64,000 nucleotides of DNA from DASSQJ01 sp963772645 (GTDB lineage: Bacteria > Actinomycetota > Actinomycetes > Actinomycetales > Dermatophilaceae), in contig CAVYYD010000010.1 of the NCBI GenBank assembly GCA_963772645.1, positions 310,001-374,000 on the forward strand, given 5' to 3'. The notes beneath the pieces were generated by a model that searched no databases, was not told where the DNA came from, and worked only from the letters and a program-made list of their open reading frames with translations. Each line of letters opens with the position of its first letter. Within the stretch, counting starts at the first letter, position 1. This document shows positions 1-8,752 of the stretch, piece after piece. The translations under genes were made by a program, and so were the position numbers.

Positions 1-3000
1 TCCCCGCACAGCAGGACGCGGGTCACCCCGTCGGGGTGCTGCGGCGTGGGCGTCGTGACGACCCCGCAGATCATCCCCGCCGTGTTCTTGCCGTAGGGCC
101 GGTCGACCGGGACGAGCCGTCCGGAGTCGTCGAGGTCGTACTCGGTGGCCTCGCCCCCGGCGCCGGCCACCATCGACACGAGCTCGTAGGGGTAGACCAG
201 CCCGCGGCGCCGGGCCCGGACCACCTTCTCGGCGTAGGCGTCCAGCGGGGCGAGCTTCTCGGCCGGCGGCGGCTCGACGGTGAAGGTGACGCCCGAGCCG
301 GGCTGGTAGGTGAACCGGGCGCAGATCGGGACGGTGTGGCCGTCCTCGGCGGCGACCCGGCCCTCGACCCGCACGTCCTCGATGCCGGCCCCGGCGGTCA
401 TCGGGGCGATCTTCGTCTGCAGGGCGGTCATCTGGTCGAGGTCGGCCTCGACGGGGGGCCAGATGTGCAGCCAGACGTGGTTCATGTCGAGCCGGGCGCG
501 GCCACCGTAGGCGCTGCGGGCCCGGCGGACCGCCTCGAGGCAGGTGGCCAGGGCCCGCTCGACGTGCGGCACGGAGGTGACCCGGCCGTCCTCGTCGCGG
601 ACGACGACGAGCTGGCGCACCTGGGCGAGGGCGACGAGGCGCTGGTCCTCGGGGTTGTCGCGGGCCACCGCACGCAGCAGCAGGACGTCCTCGGGCGCGT
701 CGAGCCGGGTGAGCTCGAAGTCCCGCAGCCGCCAGAGGTTGAGCCGGCGGCCGACCATCGGGTGGACGTCACGGACCGGGCGGTCCTCCTCCATCGTGCC
801 GTCCGGCCGTGGGCGGAACGTGAAGTACCCGACCTCGCGCCCGTCGTCGGGGACGACGCCGACCGCCACCCGGCGGCACTGGAGCGCGAAGGGCATGGCC
901 GCGAGGCGGGCGCCGAGCGCTGCCGAGGCCTGCTCCGGGTCGTGCGGCAGGTCACCCCAGTGCAGGTAGAGGTCGACGACGGCCTGGTGGTCCGCGGGCC
1001 GCTGGGCGACGCAGCGCTGCAGGGTCTGGGCCAGTGCGCTGTCCGCGGTCAGCTCCTCGAGGGTGCCCGTCGTGCTCACCAGCCGGGAGTCCCGGTCGTC
1101 CAGCCGGTAGTCGGCGGCCGCGACGGCGCGGCCGTCGACCGTCGACTCGGTCAGACCCTCGAGGTGGTACTCGCGGTAGTGCCGCTTGATGAGCACCTCG
1201 AGCATCGGCTCGCGGGGCCGGACCCCGTCGCGCAGCCGGGCCCCGAGGAAGCGGACGATGCGCTCGGGGATGGCGGCGAGCGCATCGATCCGGGCGGTGC
1301 GCTCCCGGCCCTCGGGCAGGGCGTCGATCTCGTCCAGCTCGGTGCCGACCGACCCGAGCACCGAGGCGCGGTCGGCGTCGACGAGGGGCTGGTCGAACCA
1401 GCGGAACCGCACGCTGCGGGCGAGGTCACCGACGACCGGGAAGCGCAGCTGGGTCGCGGCGACGAGCCGATCGAGCAGGTCGCGAGCGGCGGCGTCGGCG
1501 GGCGCCGGCGGCACCGGCTCGGCGAGCCAGCGCCGCAGCAGGGCGGTGGTCATCGCCAGCTCGGGAGCCGAGCGCTGCTGGGCCAGGAAGATCCGGAAGA
1601 CGGCGGCCTCGAGGTCCGGGGTGCGCTCGGTGCCGGTGACTCCGTAGTGCTCCAGGACCCGCTCGAGGCGGCCGACGAAGTCGGGGGGCAGGCCGCCGCG
1701 CTCGGGGTCGAGGGTCTGGAGGAAGGTGCGGAAGTGCTCACGCGGGCTGTGCACCCGGTTCTCGACGTGTGCCTCCTCCCCCATCGGCCGGTTGCGGCTC
1801 AGCTCGGCGAAGTCGGCGAACGCCGAGAGCAGCGGGATCTCGTCGCGGACGGCGGAGGCGCCGGGGCCGGCGAGCTCGTCGCGCGCCGCGAGGTACCGGT
1901 CCAGGGTGCGCTTCTCGTGGTCGGGGTCGAGGTCGTAGCCGAGGAGCATCGCCGACAGCTCGCTGCGGCCCCGCTCGGCGCGCTCGGCCGGAGCGCCGTC
2001 GAGGTCCTCGGCGGGCAGCTCGAGGTCCGGAGCGGTCCCGGCCTCGGCGGCGACCGCGTCCTCGGCCCCGCCGGTCGGCTCCAGGCGCACCAGCGCGGCG
2101 CCGGTCTCGACCTGGCTGCCGGCGGAGACGAGCAGCTCCTTGACCCGGGCGGCGAACGGGGCGGGCAGGACGGTCTCCATCTTCATCGACTCGAGGACGA
2201 GCACGGGGGCGCCGGCCGTGACCTCCTCGCCGACCCCGACCGGCGTCGCGACGACGAGCGCGGGTGCGGGGGAACGCAGCACCCCTCCCTCGTCGCGGCT
2301 CACCCGGTGGGTGACCCCGTCGACCTCGACGAGCTGGACCGGCCCGTGGCTGGCGGTGACCACGCGGTGGGTGCGGCCGCCGAGGGCGACCCGGGCCGCG
2401 TACGGCCCGACCCGCTCGACGTCGGCGTCGAGGCTGTGCGCAGCCCCGGCGCCCTCGGCGACCCCGACCCGGAACCGCGCCGGCCCGGTGCGCAGCACCG
2501 TGACCTTGTACGCCACCCCGCGCAGCTTGAGGTCGATCGGGCGGCCGATGTCGTGCTGCACCTGCGGCCGGCCGCCACGGGCCGTCTCGAGCAGGCGGGC
2601 CCGCTCGATGGCCTCGGCCTCGAGGTAGGCCTCGATGCCGGCGACGACGAGCGCGACCCCGGAGTGCTCGTGCGCGACGAGCCGACCCTCGGCCCGCACC
2701 CGGTCGATCCACCCGGTGTCGGCGCTGCCGTCGACGACCTCGGGCTGGTCGAGCAGCTCGAGGATGAAGGACTTGTTCGTCGCGCCGCCCTCGATGACGA
2801 CGGTGGTCTCCCGCATCGCCCGCCGCAGCCGGGCGAGGGCCTCGTCCCGGTCGGCGCCGTGCGCGATGATCTTCGCGATCATCGAGTCGAAGTCGGCCGG
2901 GATCGAGTCACCCTCGGCCACCCCGGTGTCCACGCGGATGCCCGGGCCGGCGGGCAGCTCCAGGTGGGCGATCCGGCCCGGCGCCGGAGCGAAGTCACGG

Positions 3001-4055
3001 TCGGGGTCCTCGGCGTTGAGCCGCGCCTCGACGGCGTGCCCGATCTCCTCGGGCCGCTCCCCCTCGAGCCGGCCACCGGCGGCGACGTGCAGCTGGAGCC
3101 GGACGAGGTCGGTGCGGGTGACGACCTCGGTGATCGGGTGCTCGACCTGGAGCCGGGTGTTGACCTCGAGGAAGGCGAAGAAGCGCTCCCCGGGGTGGTA
3201 GAGGAACTCGACCGTGCCGGCGCCGGCGTAGCCGACCGCGACCGCGAGCCGCTCGGCGGAGGCCTTGAGCTCGGCGACCTGGTCGGGGTCCAGCAGCGGC
3301 GACGACGACTCCTCGATGACCTTCTGGTTGCGGCGCTGGACCGAGCAGTCGCGGACGCCGATCGCCCAGGCCGTGCCCTGGCCGTCGGCGATGACCTGCA
3401 CCTCGACGTGCCTGGCCCCGGTGACGAGCTTCTCGAGGAAGACCACCCCGGAGCCGAAGGCCCGCTCGGCCTCGTCCCGGGTGCGCTGGTAGGCGTCGTC
3501 GAGGTCGGCGTCGGAGGCGACCTTGCGGATGCCGCGGCCGCCGCCGCCGGCGGTCGCCTTGAGCATCAACGGGTACCCGATGCGGGCGGCGGCCGCCTTG
3601 GCCTCCTCGAGGGTGTCGACCCCGCCGCCGCTCCACGGCGCGACCGAGACCCCGACCTCCTCGGCGATGATCTTCGACCCGATCTTGTCTCCGAGCTTGC
3701 GCATCGCCTCCGGGCTGGGCCCGACGAAGGTCACCCCGACCCGGCGGCACAGCTCGGCGAAGGCGGGGTCCTCCGCGACGAATCCCCAGCCCACCCAGAC
3801 CGCGTCCGCGCCGGTACGGCGCAGCGCCTGCTCGAGCTTCGCGTGGTCGAGGTAGGGGCGCTCGGACGCCGGCCCGAGGTCGTAGGCCCGGTCGGCCTCG
3901 CGGACGAACATCGCCGTCCGCTCCGCCTCGGTGTGAAGGGCGACCACCTCCACCCGGTGCCCACCGGGGCCGGCCTGCGCGTTGAGGTCACGCACGGCGT
4001 GGATGAGCCGCATCGCGGCCTCTCCCCGGTTGACGACGGCGATCCGCGAGAACAT
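1..4055 (-). CDS. Multidomain acetyl-/acyl-CoA carboxylase, 3' end cut by the window
   Basis: This is a biotin-dependent carboxylase that makes malonyl-CoA (or a homologous product) in one giant chain. About 1,351 residues are visible and the gene runs off the left edge. Residues 1-450 are a biotin carboxylase/ATP-grasp domain that opens MFSRIAVVNRGE, with a glycine-rich ATP loop KATAGGGGRG near 166-175. A biotinyl domain follows with the attachment motif ESMKMET, biotin on K625. The next ~600 residues resemble the central region of eukaryotic-type acetyl-CoA carboxylase. The last visible residues (KNTAGMICG) look like the start of the carboxyltransferase domain. The reading frame stays open, checked at K166, K625 and M1191. 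Bacterial enzymes are usually split into separate subunits. The exact acyl substrate is not decided by the sequence. Confidence 0.85.
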   Translation of the reverse strand, partial: MFSRIAVVNRGEAAMRLIHAVRDLNAQAGPGGHRVEVVALHTEAERTAMFVREADRAYDLGPASERPYLDHAKLEQALRRTGADAVWVGWGFVAEDPAFAELCRRVGVTFVGPSPEAMRKLGDKIGSKIIAEEVGVSVAPWSGGGVDTLEEAKAAAARIGYPLMLKATAGGGGRGIRKVASDADLDDAYQRTRDEAERAFGSGVVFLEKLVTGARHVEVQVIADGQGTAWAIGVRDCSVQRRNQKVIEESSSPLLDPDQVAELKASAERLAVAVGYAGAGTVEFLYHPGERFFAFLEVNTRLQVEHPITEVVTRTDLVRLQLHVAAGGRLEGERPEEIGHAVEARLNAEDPDRDFAPAPGRIAHLELPAGPGIRVDTGVAEGDSIPADFDSMIAKIIAHGADRDEALARLRRAMRETTVVIEGGATNKSFILELLDQPEVVDGSADTGWIDRVRAEGRLVAHEHSGVALVVAGIEAYLEAEAIERARLLETARGGRPQVQHDIGRPIDLKLRGVAYKVTVLRTGPARFRVGVAEGAGAAHSLDADVERVGPYAARVALGGRTHRVVTASHGPVQLVEVDGVTHRVSRDEGGVLRSPAPALVVATPVGVGEEVTAGAPVLVLESMKMETVLPAPFAARVKELLVSAGSQVETGAALVRLEPTGGAEDAVAAEAGTAPDLELPAEDLDGAPAERAERGRSELSAMLLGYDLDPDHEKRTLDRYLAARDELAGPGASAVRDEIPLLSAFADFAELSRNRPMGEEAHVENRVHSPREHFRTFLQTLDPERGGLPPDFVGRLERVLEHYGVTGTERTPDLEAAVFRIFLAQQRSAPELAMTTALLRRWLAEPVPPAPADAAARDLLDRLVAATQLRFPVVGDLARSVRFRWFDQPLVDADRASVLGSVGTELDEIDALPEGRERTARIDALAAIPERIVRFLGARLRDGVRPREPMLEVLIKRHYREYHLEGLTESTVDGRAVAAADYRLDDRDSRLVSTTGTLEELTADSALAQTLQRCVAQRPADHQAVVDLYLHWGDLPHDPEQASAALGARLAAMPFALQCRRVAVGVVPDDGREVGYFTFRPRPDGTMEEDRPVRDVHPMVGRRLNLWRLRDFELTRLDAPEDVLLLRAVARDNPEDQRLVALAQVRQLVVVRDEDGRVTSVPHVERALATCLEAVRRARSAYGGRARLDMNHVWLHIWPPVEADLDQMTALQTKIAPMTAGAGIEDVRVEGRVAAEDGHTVPICARFTYQPGSGVTFTVEPPPAEKLAPLDAYAEKVVRARRRGLVYPYELVSMVAGAGGEATEYDLDDSGRLVPVDRPYGKNTAGMICGVVTTPTPQHPDGVTRVLLCG

Positions 4056-4073
4056 GGGCCGAGCCTGCCACCG

Positions 4074-4079
4074 ATTATC
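4074..4079 (-). promoter_or_regulatory. Candidate -10 element for the carboxylase gene
   Basis: On the minus strand this reads GATAAT, about 19 nt before the ATG at 4055, in an AT-richer patch of an otherwise GC-rich gap. It sits beside a short inverted repeat, CGATTA (4072-4077) and TAATCG (4093-4098), that could be a repressor site. No convincing -35 hexamer is visible, so the call rests on the -10 alone. Confidence 0.3.
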
Positions 4080-4126
4080 GGTGACTCGCGAGTAATCGCT
4101 CCACGCGCTGCCCGCCCGGCCGGAGG

Positions 4127-5308
4127 CTAGGTGGCCGAGGGCTCCCGCGTCGGGGTCGGGGGCTCCCCCGCCGGGGGCGGAGGGTCGCCGTCCGCGCGGT
4201 CGCGCTGGCGGGCCACGAGCATCGCGACCCGCTGCTCGGTCTCCTCGGTCAGCGCGTAGCGGCGCTTGTAGATCTCGGTCATCGCCATGGCGGTCGCCGC
4301 GACCGGGACCCCGAGCAGGGCGCCGGAGAGCCCGAAGAGCTGGGCCCCCAGGAGCGCGGCGCCGAACGAGACCGCCGGGTGCAGCTCCACGGCGCGGGCG
4401 GAGATCCGCGGCTCGATGGTGAGGTTCTCGACCTGCTGGTAGGCCACGGCCCAGGCCAGGACCCAGGCGCCGAGCAGCGGGTCGCCCGAGGTGAGGCCGA
4501 CGAGCACCGGCAGCGCGATGGAGATGTAGGTGCCGATGTTGGGAACGAACTGGGCGACGAGGCCGGTCCAGAGCGCGAGCGGCAGCCAGTAGGGCAGGCC
4601 GATGACGGCGAAGACGACGGCGCTGCAGAACGAGTTGATCGACGCCAGGACGACCCGGGCGGCGATGTAGCCGCCGACCTTGACCTGGGTGAGGTCCCAC
4701 GCGGCGAGGAACGGGACCTGCACCGACGGGCTCATCCGCCGCGCGAGCCACTGCCGCAGCCGCGGCATCCCGGACGAGATGTAGAAGGCGAAGAAGACGA
4801 GGACGAAGATGCCGAATGCGCTGGACAGGACGCTGACGACCACGCCGAGCAGGGCGAGCGCCACCTGTGAGGCGTAGCCGGCGAGGTCGCCCGGGGCGAT
4901 GCCGACCGTCTCGAGCAGGTTGTCGAAGGTGAGCCGGGAGCCGCTGACCCGGTTGACCCAGTCGAGCGTGTCCGCGGCGATCCCCGGCACCGCCTTGGCG
5001 AACGCGACGAGCTGGCTGGCGAAGAGGCTGCCGAAGGCCGCGACGAACCCGGCGATCGCGAGCCCGGCGACGCCCATGACCAGACCGGTGGCCAGGCCCC
5101 GCTTCATCCGGGTGGCGAGCTTCGCGACGGCCGGCTCCATCGCCAGGGCGACGAACCAGGCCATGACGACGTAGTAGAGGGTGCCGGCCCCCCTCCAGAC
5201 GACGAAGCCGGCGAACGCGGCGATCACGAGCACCCCGACGACGAGCCACGTCCGGTGCCAGAACGGGCGGTCGCGCTGCGCGGTGCCGGGGGACGCGGTC
5301 GCCTCCAT
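4127..5308 (-). CDS. AI-2E family transporter (PF01594-type permease)
   Basis: This 393-residue polytopic membrane protein belongs to the AI-2E transporter family, whose members export small molecules or act as Na+/H+ antiporters; the substrate is unknown here. A short hydrophilic N-terminus leads into hydrophobic segments starting WLVVGVLVIAAFAGFVVW. A central soluble stretch and the family-typical run of helices with GLPYWLPLALWTGL and VPNIGTYISIALP follow. The C-terminus is a charged, Pro-rich tail of about 50 residues. An ATG at 5308 preceded by GG-rich sequence is preferred over an in-frame TTG nine bases upstream. It faces the same way as the carboxylase gene, 71 bp downstream, and may share its transcript. 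Confidence 0.85.
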   Translation of the reverse strand: MEATASPGTAQRDRPFWHRTWLVVGVLVIAAFAGFVVWRGAGTLYYVVMAWFVALAMEPAVAKLATRMKRGLATGLVMGVAGLAIAGFVAAFGSLFASQLVAFAKAVPGIAADTLDWVNRVSGSRLTFDNLLETVGIAPGDLAGYASQVALALLGVVVSVLSSAFGIFVLVFFAFYISSGMPRLRQWLARRMSPSVQVPFLAAWDLTQVKVGGYIAARVVLASINSFCSAVVFAVIGLPYWLPLALWTGLVAQFVPNIGTYISIALPVLVGLTSGDPLLGAWVLAWAVAYQQVENLTIEPRISARAVELHPAVSFGAALLGAQLFGLSGALLGVPVAATAMAMTEIYKRRYALTEETEQRVAMLVARQRDRADGDPPPPAGEPPTPTREPSAT

Positions 5309-5353
5309 GGGGGTCAACCTAGCCCGCGCCCGACCACAGCGCGCACGGTCGGC

Positions 5354-5779
5354 TCAGCCGGTGGCGGCCCAGCCGGTGAGCGCGACGAGCCGCAGGACCT
5401 CGACCCCGACGAAGGGCCGGTCGCGGTACTGGGGGTAGCGCCGGACCAGGAGGTCGGCGAGCGCCTGCTCGCGTTCCGGCTCGGGGCGCCGTACCCACCG
5501 CAGCCCTGCTCGCACCCACCACAGCCGCGACCAGTCGTCGGGGTCCCACTGCTCGACGAGCAGGGTGGCGCGAGGGTCGGCCTCGAGGTTGCGCTCACGC
5601 TGCAGCCGGTGGGACGCCTTGGGTTTGACCGTGTCGACCGGGACCCCCACGAAGTCGTCGTCGTCGAGCGCGAAGACGCACGGCACGGCGTCGACGCCAC
5701 GCTCGGGGTGCAGCGTGCCCAGGACGCCGTGGTCGTGCGCCGCCAGCCGGGCTCGGGCCTCGACCTCGGAGAGCCTCAT
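5354..5779 (-). CDS. PPOX-class, probably F420-dependent oxidoreductase (TIGR03668-like)
   Basis: This small (141 aa) soluble split-beta-barrel protein is of the pyridoxamine-5'-phosphate-oxidase-like fold. It resembles the actinobacterial subgroup that binds coenzyme F420. Visible family features are the N-terminal RLAAHDHGVLGTLHP segment, VPCVFALDDDDFVGVPVD, the basic KPKASHRLQRERNL segment that contacts the cofactor phosphates, and the conserved tail in DRPFVGVEVLRLVALTGW. The start at 5779 (MRLSEVEARARL) fits family length; an in-frame alternative at 5830 would add 17 residues. The substrate is unknown. It is divergent from the acyl-CoA ligase gene. Confidence 0.75.
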   Translation of the reverse strand: MRLSEVEARARLAAHDHGVLGTLHPERGVDAVPCVFALDDDDFVGVPVDTVKPKASHRLQRERNLEADPRATLLVEQWDPDDWSRLWWVRAGLRWVRRPEPEREQALADLLVRRYPQYRDRPFVGVEVLRLVALTGWAATG

Positions 5780-5876
5780 CGCGCGCCCCCGGTCGGTGCG
5801 GGCCACGCCGTGGATGCCATCGACCCTCACTTCGGTGCGTGTGCGTCGGCCCTCATGCTAGGCCGAGGTCTCGCTC

Positions 5877-5882
5877 TACGAT
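5877..5882 (+). promoter_or_regulatory. Candidate -10 element before the acyl-CoA ligase gene
   Basis: TACGAT lies 68 nt before the ATG at 5950, within the divergent gap shared with the PPOX gene. The same hexamer occurs upstream of korA. No clear -35 box is seen, as is common in actinobacteria. Confidence 0.3.
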
Positions 5883-5949
5883 GAGCCCCGTGCCGCGGCG
5901 GGCCGTGCCGCCGCGACCTCGCCGCCAGCGACGACGCTCGGGAGGACCG

Positions 5950-7491
5950 ATGAACCCGGCCGTGTGGGTGCAGCGCCACGCAGGACACCGTCGCGGAGAC
6001 CCCGCGATCGCCGAGGGGGACCGGGTGCACGCGACGTGGGGCGAGTGGGCGGCCCGCACGGCGTCGGTCGCCGGGGGGCTGCGGGAGGGCTTCGGCCTCT
6101 CCCCCGGGGACCGCGTCGCCGTCGTCATGCGGAACCGGCCCGAGTACCTCGAGGCCCTCTACGGCATCTGGCACGCCGGGCTCGTCGCCGTCCCCGTCAA
6201 CGCGCGCCTGCACCGCGACGAGGTCGGCTACGTCCTCGAGCACAGCGAGACCGCCGTCGTCGTCTGCGACGACGACCACGCCGCCGACGTGCAGTCGCTG
6301 CTCGGCTCGGTCGGCTCGCTCCGCGAGGTCGTCGTCGCCCCGGGCGAGCGCTGGGACCGGCTCACCGGCGCCCCGAGGCTGGCCCTTGCCGACCGGGCAC
6401 CCGACGACGCCGCGTGGCTGTTCTACACCAGCGGGACGACCGGCCGGCCGAAGGGCGCGACGCTCACCCACCGCAACCTGCTCATGGCCTCGCTCAGCTA
6501 CTTCGCCGACATCGACCCGGTGAGCCCGCTGGACAGCATCCTGCACGCGGCGCCCCTCTCGCACGGTTCCGGCCTCTACGGGCTGCCGCACGTGGCGCGA
6601 GGGGCCCTGAGCGTCCTGCCCGCGTCCGGTGGCGTCGACGCGGAGGAGATCGCCGCGCTGCTGGGCCGGTGGCCCGGCACCTCGTTCTTCGCCGCCCCGA
6701 CGATGGTCAAGCGGCTCGCGGCCTCCCCCGTCGTCGCCGAGGCCGCGCGCGGGCACCTCAAGACGATCATCTACGGGGGCGCCCCGATGTACTTCGCCGA
6801 CCTCGAGGAGGCCCTCGAGGCCTTCGGCCCACGGCTGGCGCAGATCTACGGCCAGGGCGAGACCCCGATGACCATCACCGCATTGTCCAAGGCCGACCAC
6901 GCGGACCGCGGCCACCCGCGCTGGCGGGAGCGGCTCGAGAGCGTCGGCTTCCCGCGCACCGACGTCGAGGTGTGGGTCGTCGACCAGGACGACCGCAGGC
7001 TCCCTCCGGGCGAGGTCGGTGAGGTGGTCGTCCGCGGTGACGTCGTCATGGCGGGGTACTGGGCGCAGCCGGAGGCGACCGCCGAGACGCTGCGCGGGGG
7101 GTGGCTGCACACGGGCGACGTGGGGAGCTTCGACGACGACGGCTACCTCACCCTGCGCGACCGCTCCAAGGACCTCATCATCAGCGGGGGGATGAACATC
7201 TATCCCCGCGAGGTCGAGGAGGCGCTGATGCGACACCCTGGGGTCCGGTCCGTCGCCGTCGTCGGTCGCCCCGACCCGACGTGGGGGGAGTCGGTCGTCG
7301 CCTTCGTCGTGCCCCTCGAGGGCGCCACGCCGACGGTCGAAGAGCTCGACCGCACGTGCATCGACAGCATCGCCCGCTACAAGCGGCCGAAGGAGTACCG
7401 GATCGTCGCCGGCCTGCCGACGAACAACTACGGCAAGGTCGTCAAGCGCGAGCTGCGCGAGCAGCTGCGGTTCGAGGCGGGTGCACGCTGA
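5950..7491 (+). CDS. Long-chain-fatty-acid--CoA ligase family (FadD-like AMP-forming)
   Basis: This 513-residue adenylate-forming enzyme should activate a carboxylic acid to its acyl-CoA using ATP. The P-loop signature YTSGTTGRPKG lies at residues 159-169. IYGQGETPM corresponds to the A5 motif, WLHTGDVGSFDDDGYL to A7, DRSKDLIISGGMNIYPREVE to A8, and the catalytic lysine is in NNYGKVVKREL near the C-terminus. The ATG at 5950 is chosen because GGAGG stands just upstream. It heads a plus-strand run with a luciferase-like monooxygenase and a gamma-carbonic anhydrase, suggesting catabolism of an unusual acid; the actual substrate cannot be read from the sequence. Confidence 0.87.
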   Translation: MNPAVWVQRHAGHRRGDPAIAEGDRVHATWGEWAARTASVAGGLREGFGLSPGDRVAVVMRNRPEYLEALYGIWHAGLVAVPVNARLHRDEVGYVLEHSETAVVVCDDDHAADVQSLLGSVGSLREVVVAPGERWDRLTGAPRLALADRAPDDAAWLFYTSGTTGRPKGATLTHRNLLMASLSYFADIDPVSPLDSILHAAPLSHGSGLYGLPHVARGALSVLPASGGVDAEEIAALLGRWPGTSFFAAPTMVKRLAASPVVAEAARGHLKTIIYGGAPMYFADLEEALEAFGPRLAQIYGQGETPMTITALSKADHADRGHPRWRERLESVGFPRTDVEVWVVDQDDRRLPPGEVGEVVVRGDVVMAGYWAQPEATAETLRGGWLHTGDVGSFDDDGYLTLRDRSKDLIISGGMNIYPREVEEALMRHPGVRSVAVVGRPDPTWGESVVAFVVPLEGATPTVEELDRTCIDSIARYKRPKEYRIVAGLPTNNYGKVVKRELREQLRFEAGAR

Positions 7492-7501
7492 CCGGCTCCG
7501 T

Positions 7502-7530
7502 CGGCCCTGGCGGTCCCCCGGTCAGGGCCG
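7502..7530 (+). terminator. Hairpin after the acyl-CoA ligase gene
   Basis: CGGCCCTG and CAGGGCCG form a perfect 8-bp stem around a 13-nt loop, starting 11 nt after the ligase stop codon. There is no T-tract, which is usual for GC-rich actinobacterial terminators. It may only partly separate the ligase from the genes downstream. Confidence 0.4.
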
Positions 7531-7673
7531 CTGGGCGGGGTGTCGCGCGCCGACCGTGAGCGCCGCGGGCGCCGTACCGGGCAACCTTCGACACCGCCTC
7601 GCCGGCCCCGGTCCGGACCGGTCGGGGCCGTTCCGCCGGCGCGGCGATTTTGTTACTGTCCGGCGCAGGAACC

Positions 7674-7695
7674 GCGGAGGCAAGGGAGCCTCCGC
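7674..7695 (+). other. Perfect hairpin in the leader of the monooxygenase gene
   Basis: GCGGAGGC and GCCTCCGC pair perfectly over 8 bp around a 6-nt loop, 57 nt before the ATG at 7752. Just upstream (7646-7660) is a rare AT-rich patch, GATTTTGTTACTG, that may be a promoter or operator. The hairpin could be an attenuator, an operator or a transcript-stabilising element; nothing in the sequence decides between these. Confidence 0.35.
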
Positions 7696-7751
7696 CTGAG
7701 AGCATCCGTGGCCGTCACCCCGTTGGAACCGCCGTCAGGAGGCCGTCTGTC

Positions 7752-8744
7752 ATGAAGCTCGCTCTCTACCTGCCCAACTTCCGGGACAAGGTCACCGTCA
7801 AGGAGCTCGAGGACCTCACCGCGCTCGCCGAGGAGCTCGACTTCGACTCCGTGTGGACCCTCGACCGGATCGTCGTCCCGGAGGCATCGGACCGGGAGGA
7901 GCTCCAGTACTCCTTCGGGATGATGCAGGAGTTCCCCAAGTCCCTCCCCGTGCCCTCGCGCGGCGAGTGGTACCAGGGCTGGCCGCTCATCCCTTGGCTC
8001 GCCGCCAAGACGAGCAAGGTGCGCATCGGGATGAGCATCATCGACACTCCGTACCGCGCACCCGGCGTCCTCGCCGCCGAGCTCGCCACCGTCGACCACC
8101 TCTCCAACGGGCGTCTGAACGTCGGCGTCGGCTCCGGGTGGATGCCCGAGGAGTTCGCGGCCTCCAGCGCGACGCACATCTTCCCCAAGCGGCACACGCA
8201 CGTGCGGGAGACGATCGAGATCATGCAGGGCATCTGGACCAACGACCTCTTCGAGTACCACGGAGAGTTCGCCGACTTCGACCGCTGCGGGTTCGGTGCC
8301 AAGCCCCTGCAGAAGCCGCACCCGCCGATCTACTTCAGCGGCCTGCGCGACCCCAAGCGCTCCGCCAACCGCATCGCGAAGTACGACCTGGCCGGATGGA
8401 TCGGCATCCAGGACACGGTCGAGGAGCTCTCCGACTGGCGCGGGCCCATCCAGGAGGAGCTGGACAGGATCGGCCACCCCGATGCCATGGACGGCCTCGA
8501 GCTGTGCTCCATGTACTGGTTCGTCATCACCGACCAGGAGAGCGACCAGTCCCCGATGGGCAAGGGCAGCAACATCCTCATCGGGACCAAGCAGCAGATC
8601 ACCGACAACCTCAAGCGGCTCCAGGAGGTCGGGCTGACGATGCCGCTCATCTGGCCGCCGTTCACCGACGTCCCGGTGTCGAAGACGCTCGATGACCTCA
8701 AGGTCCTCAAGGAGGAGATCCTCCCGGCCGTCGAGGCCGGCTGA
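7752..8744 (+). CDS. LLM-class flavin/F420-dependent oxidoreductase
   Basis: This 330-residue TIM-barrel protein belongs to the bacterial luciferase-like monooxygenase family, which uses FMNH2 or F420H2. It opens MKLALYLPNF and shows the family features LAEELDFDSVWTLDR, VRIGMSIIDTPYRAPGVLAAE, VDHLSNGRLNVGVGSGWMPEEF and KPHPPIYFSG. An AGGAGG ribosome-binding site at 7737-7742 fixes the ATG start at 7752. It lies between the acyl-CoA ligase and gamma-carbonic anhydrase genes, with only 8 bp to the latter, so those two are probably cotranscribed. Cofactor choice and substrate are not determined; F420 is plausible because an F420-type PPOX gene lies nearby. Confidence 0.82.
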   Translation: MKLALYLPNFRDKVTVKELEDLTALAEELDFDSVWTLDRIVVPEASDREELQYSFGMMQEFPKSLPVPSRGEWYQGWPLIPWLAAKTSKVRIGMSIIDTPYRAPGVLAAELATVDHLSNGRLNVGVGSGWMPEEFAASSATHIFPKRHTHVRETIEIMQGIWTNDLFEYHGEFADFDRCGFGAKPLQKPHPPIYFSGLRDPKRSANRIAKYDLAGWIGIQDTVEELSDWRGPIQEELDRIGHPDAMDGLELCSMYWFVITDQESDQSPMGKGSNILIGTKQQITDNLKRLQEVGLTMPLIWPPFTDVPVSKTLDDLKVLKEEILPAVEAG

Positions 8745-8752
8745 GCCGCGCG

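Noticed and set aside
36..4130. Giant plus-strand open frame of 1,364 codons opposite the carboxylase gene
   Set aside because: Its translation is Arg/Gly/Asp-rich with no family motifs. It is the antisense shadow of a high-GC gene, whose minus-strand frame carries ATP-grasp and biotin motifs.
7674..7695. Riboswitch upstream of the monooxygenase
   Set aside because: Only one simple hairpin is visible, without conserved junctions or a known aptamer core.
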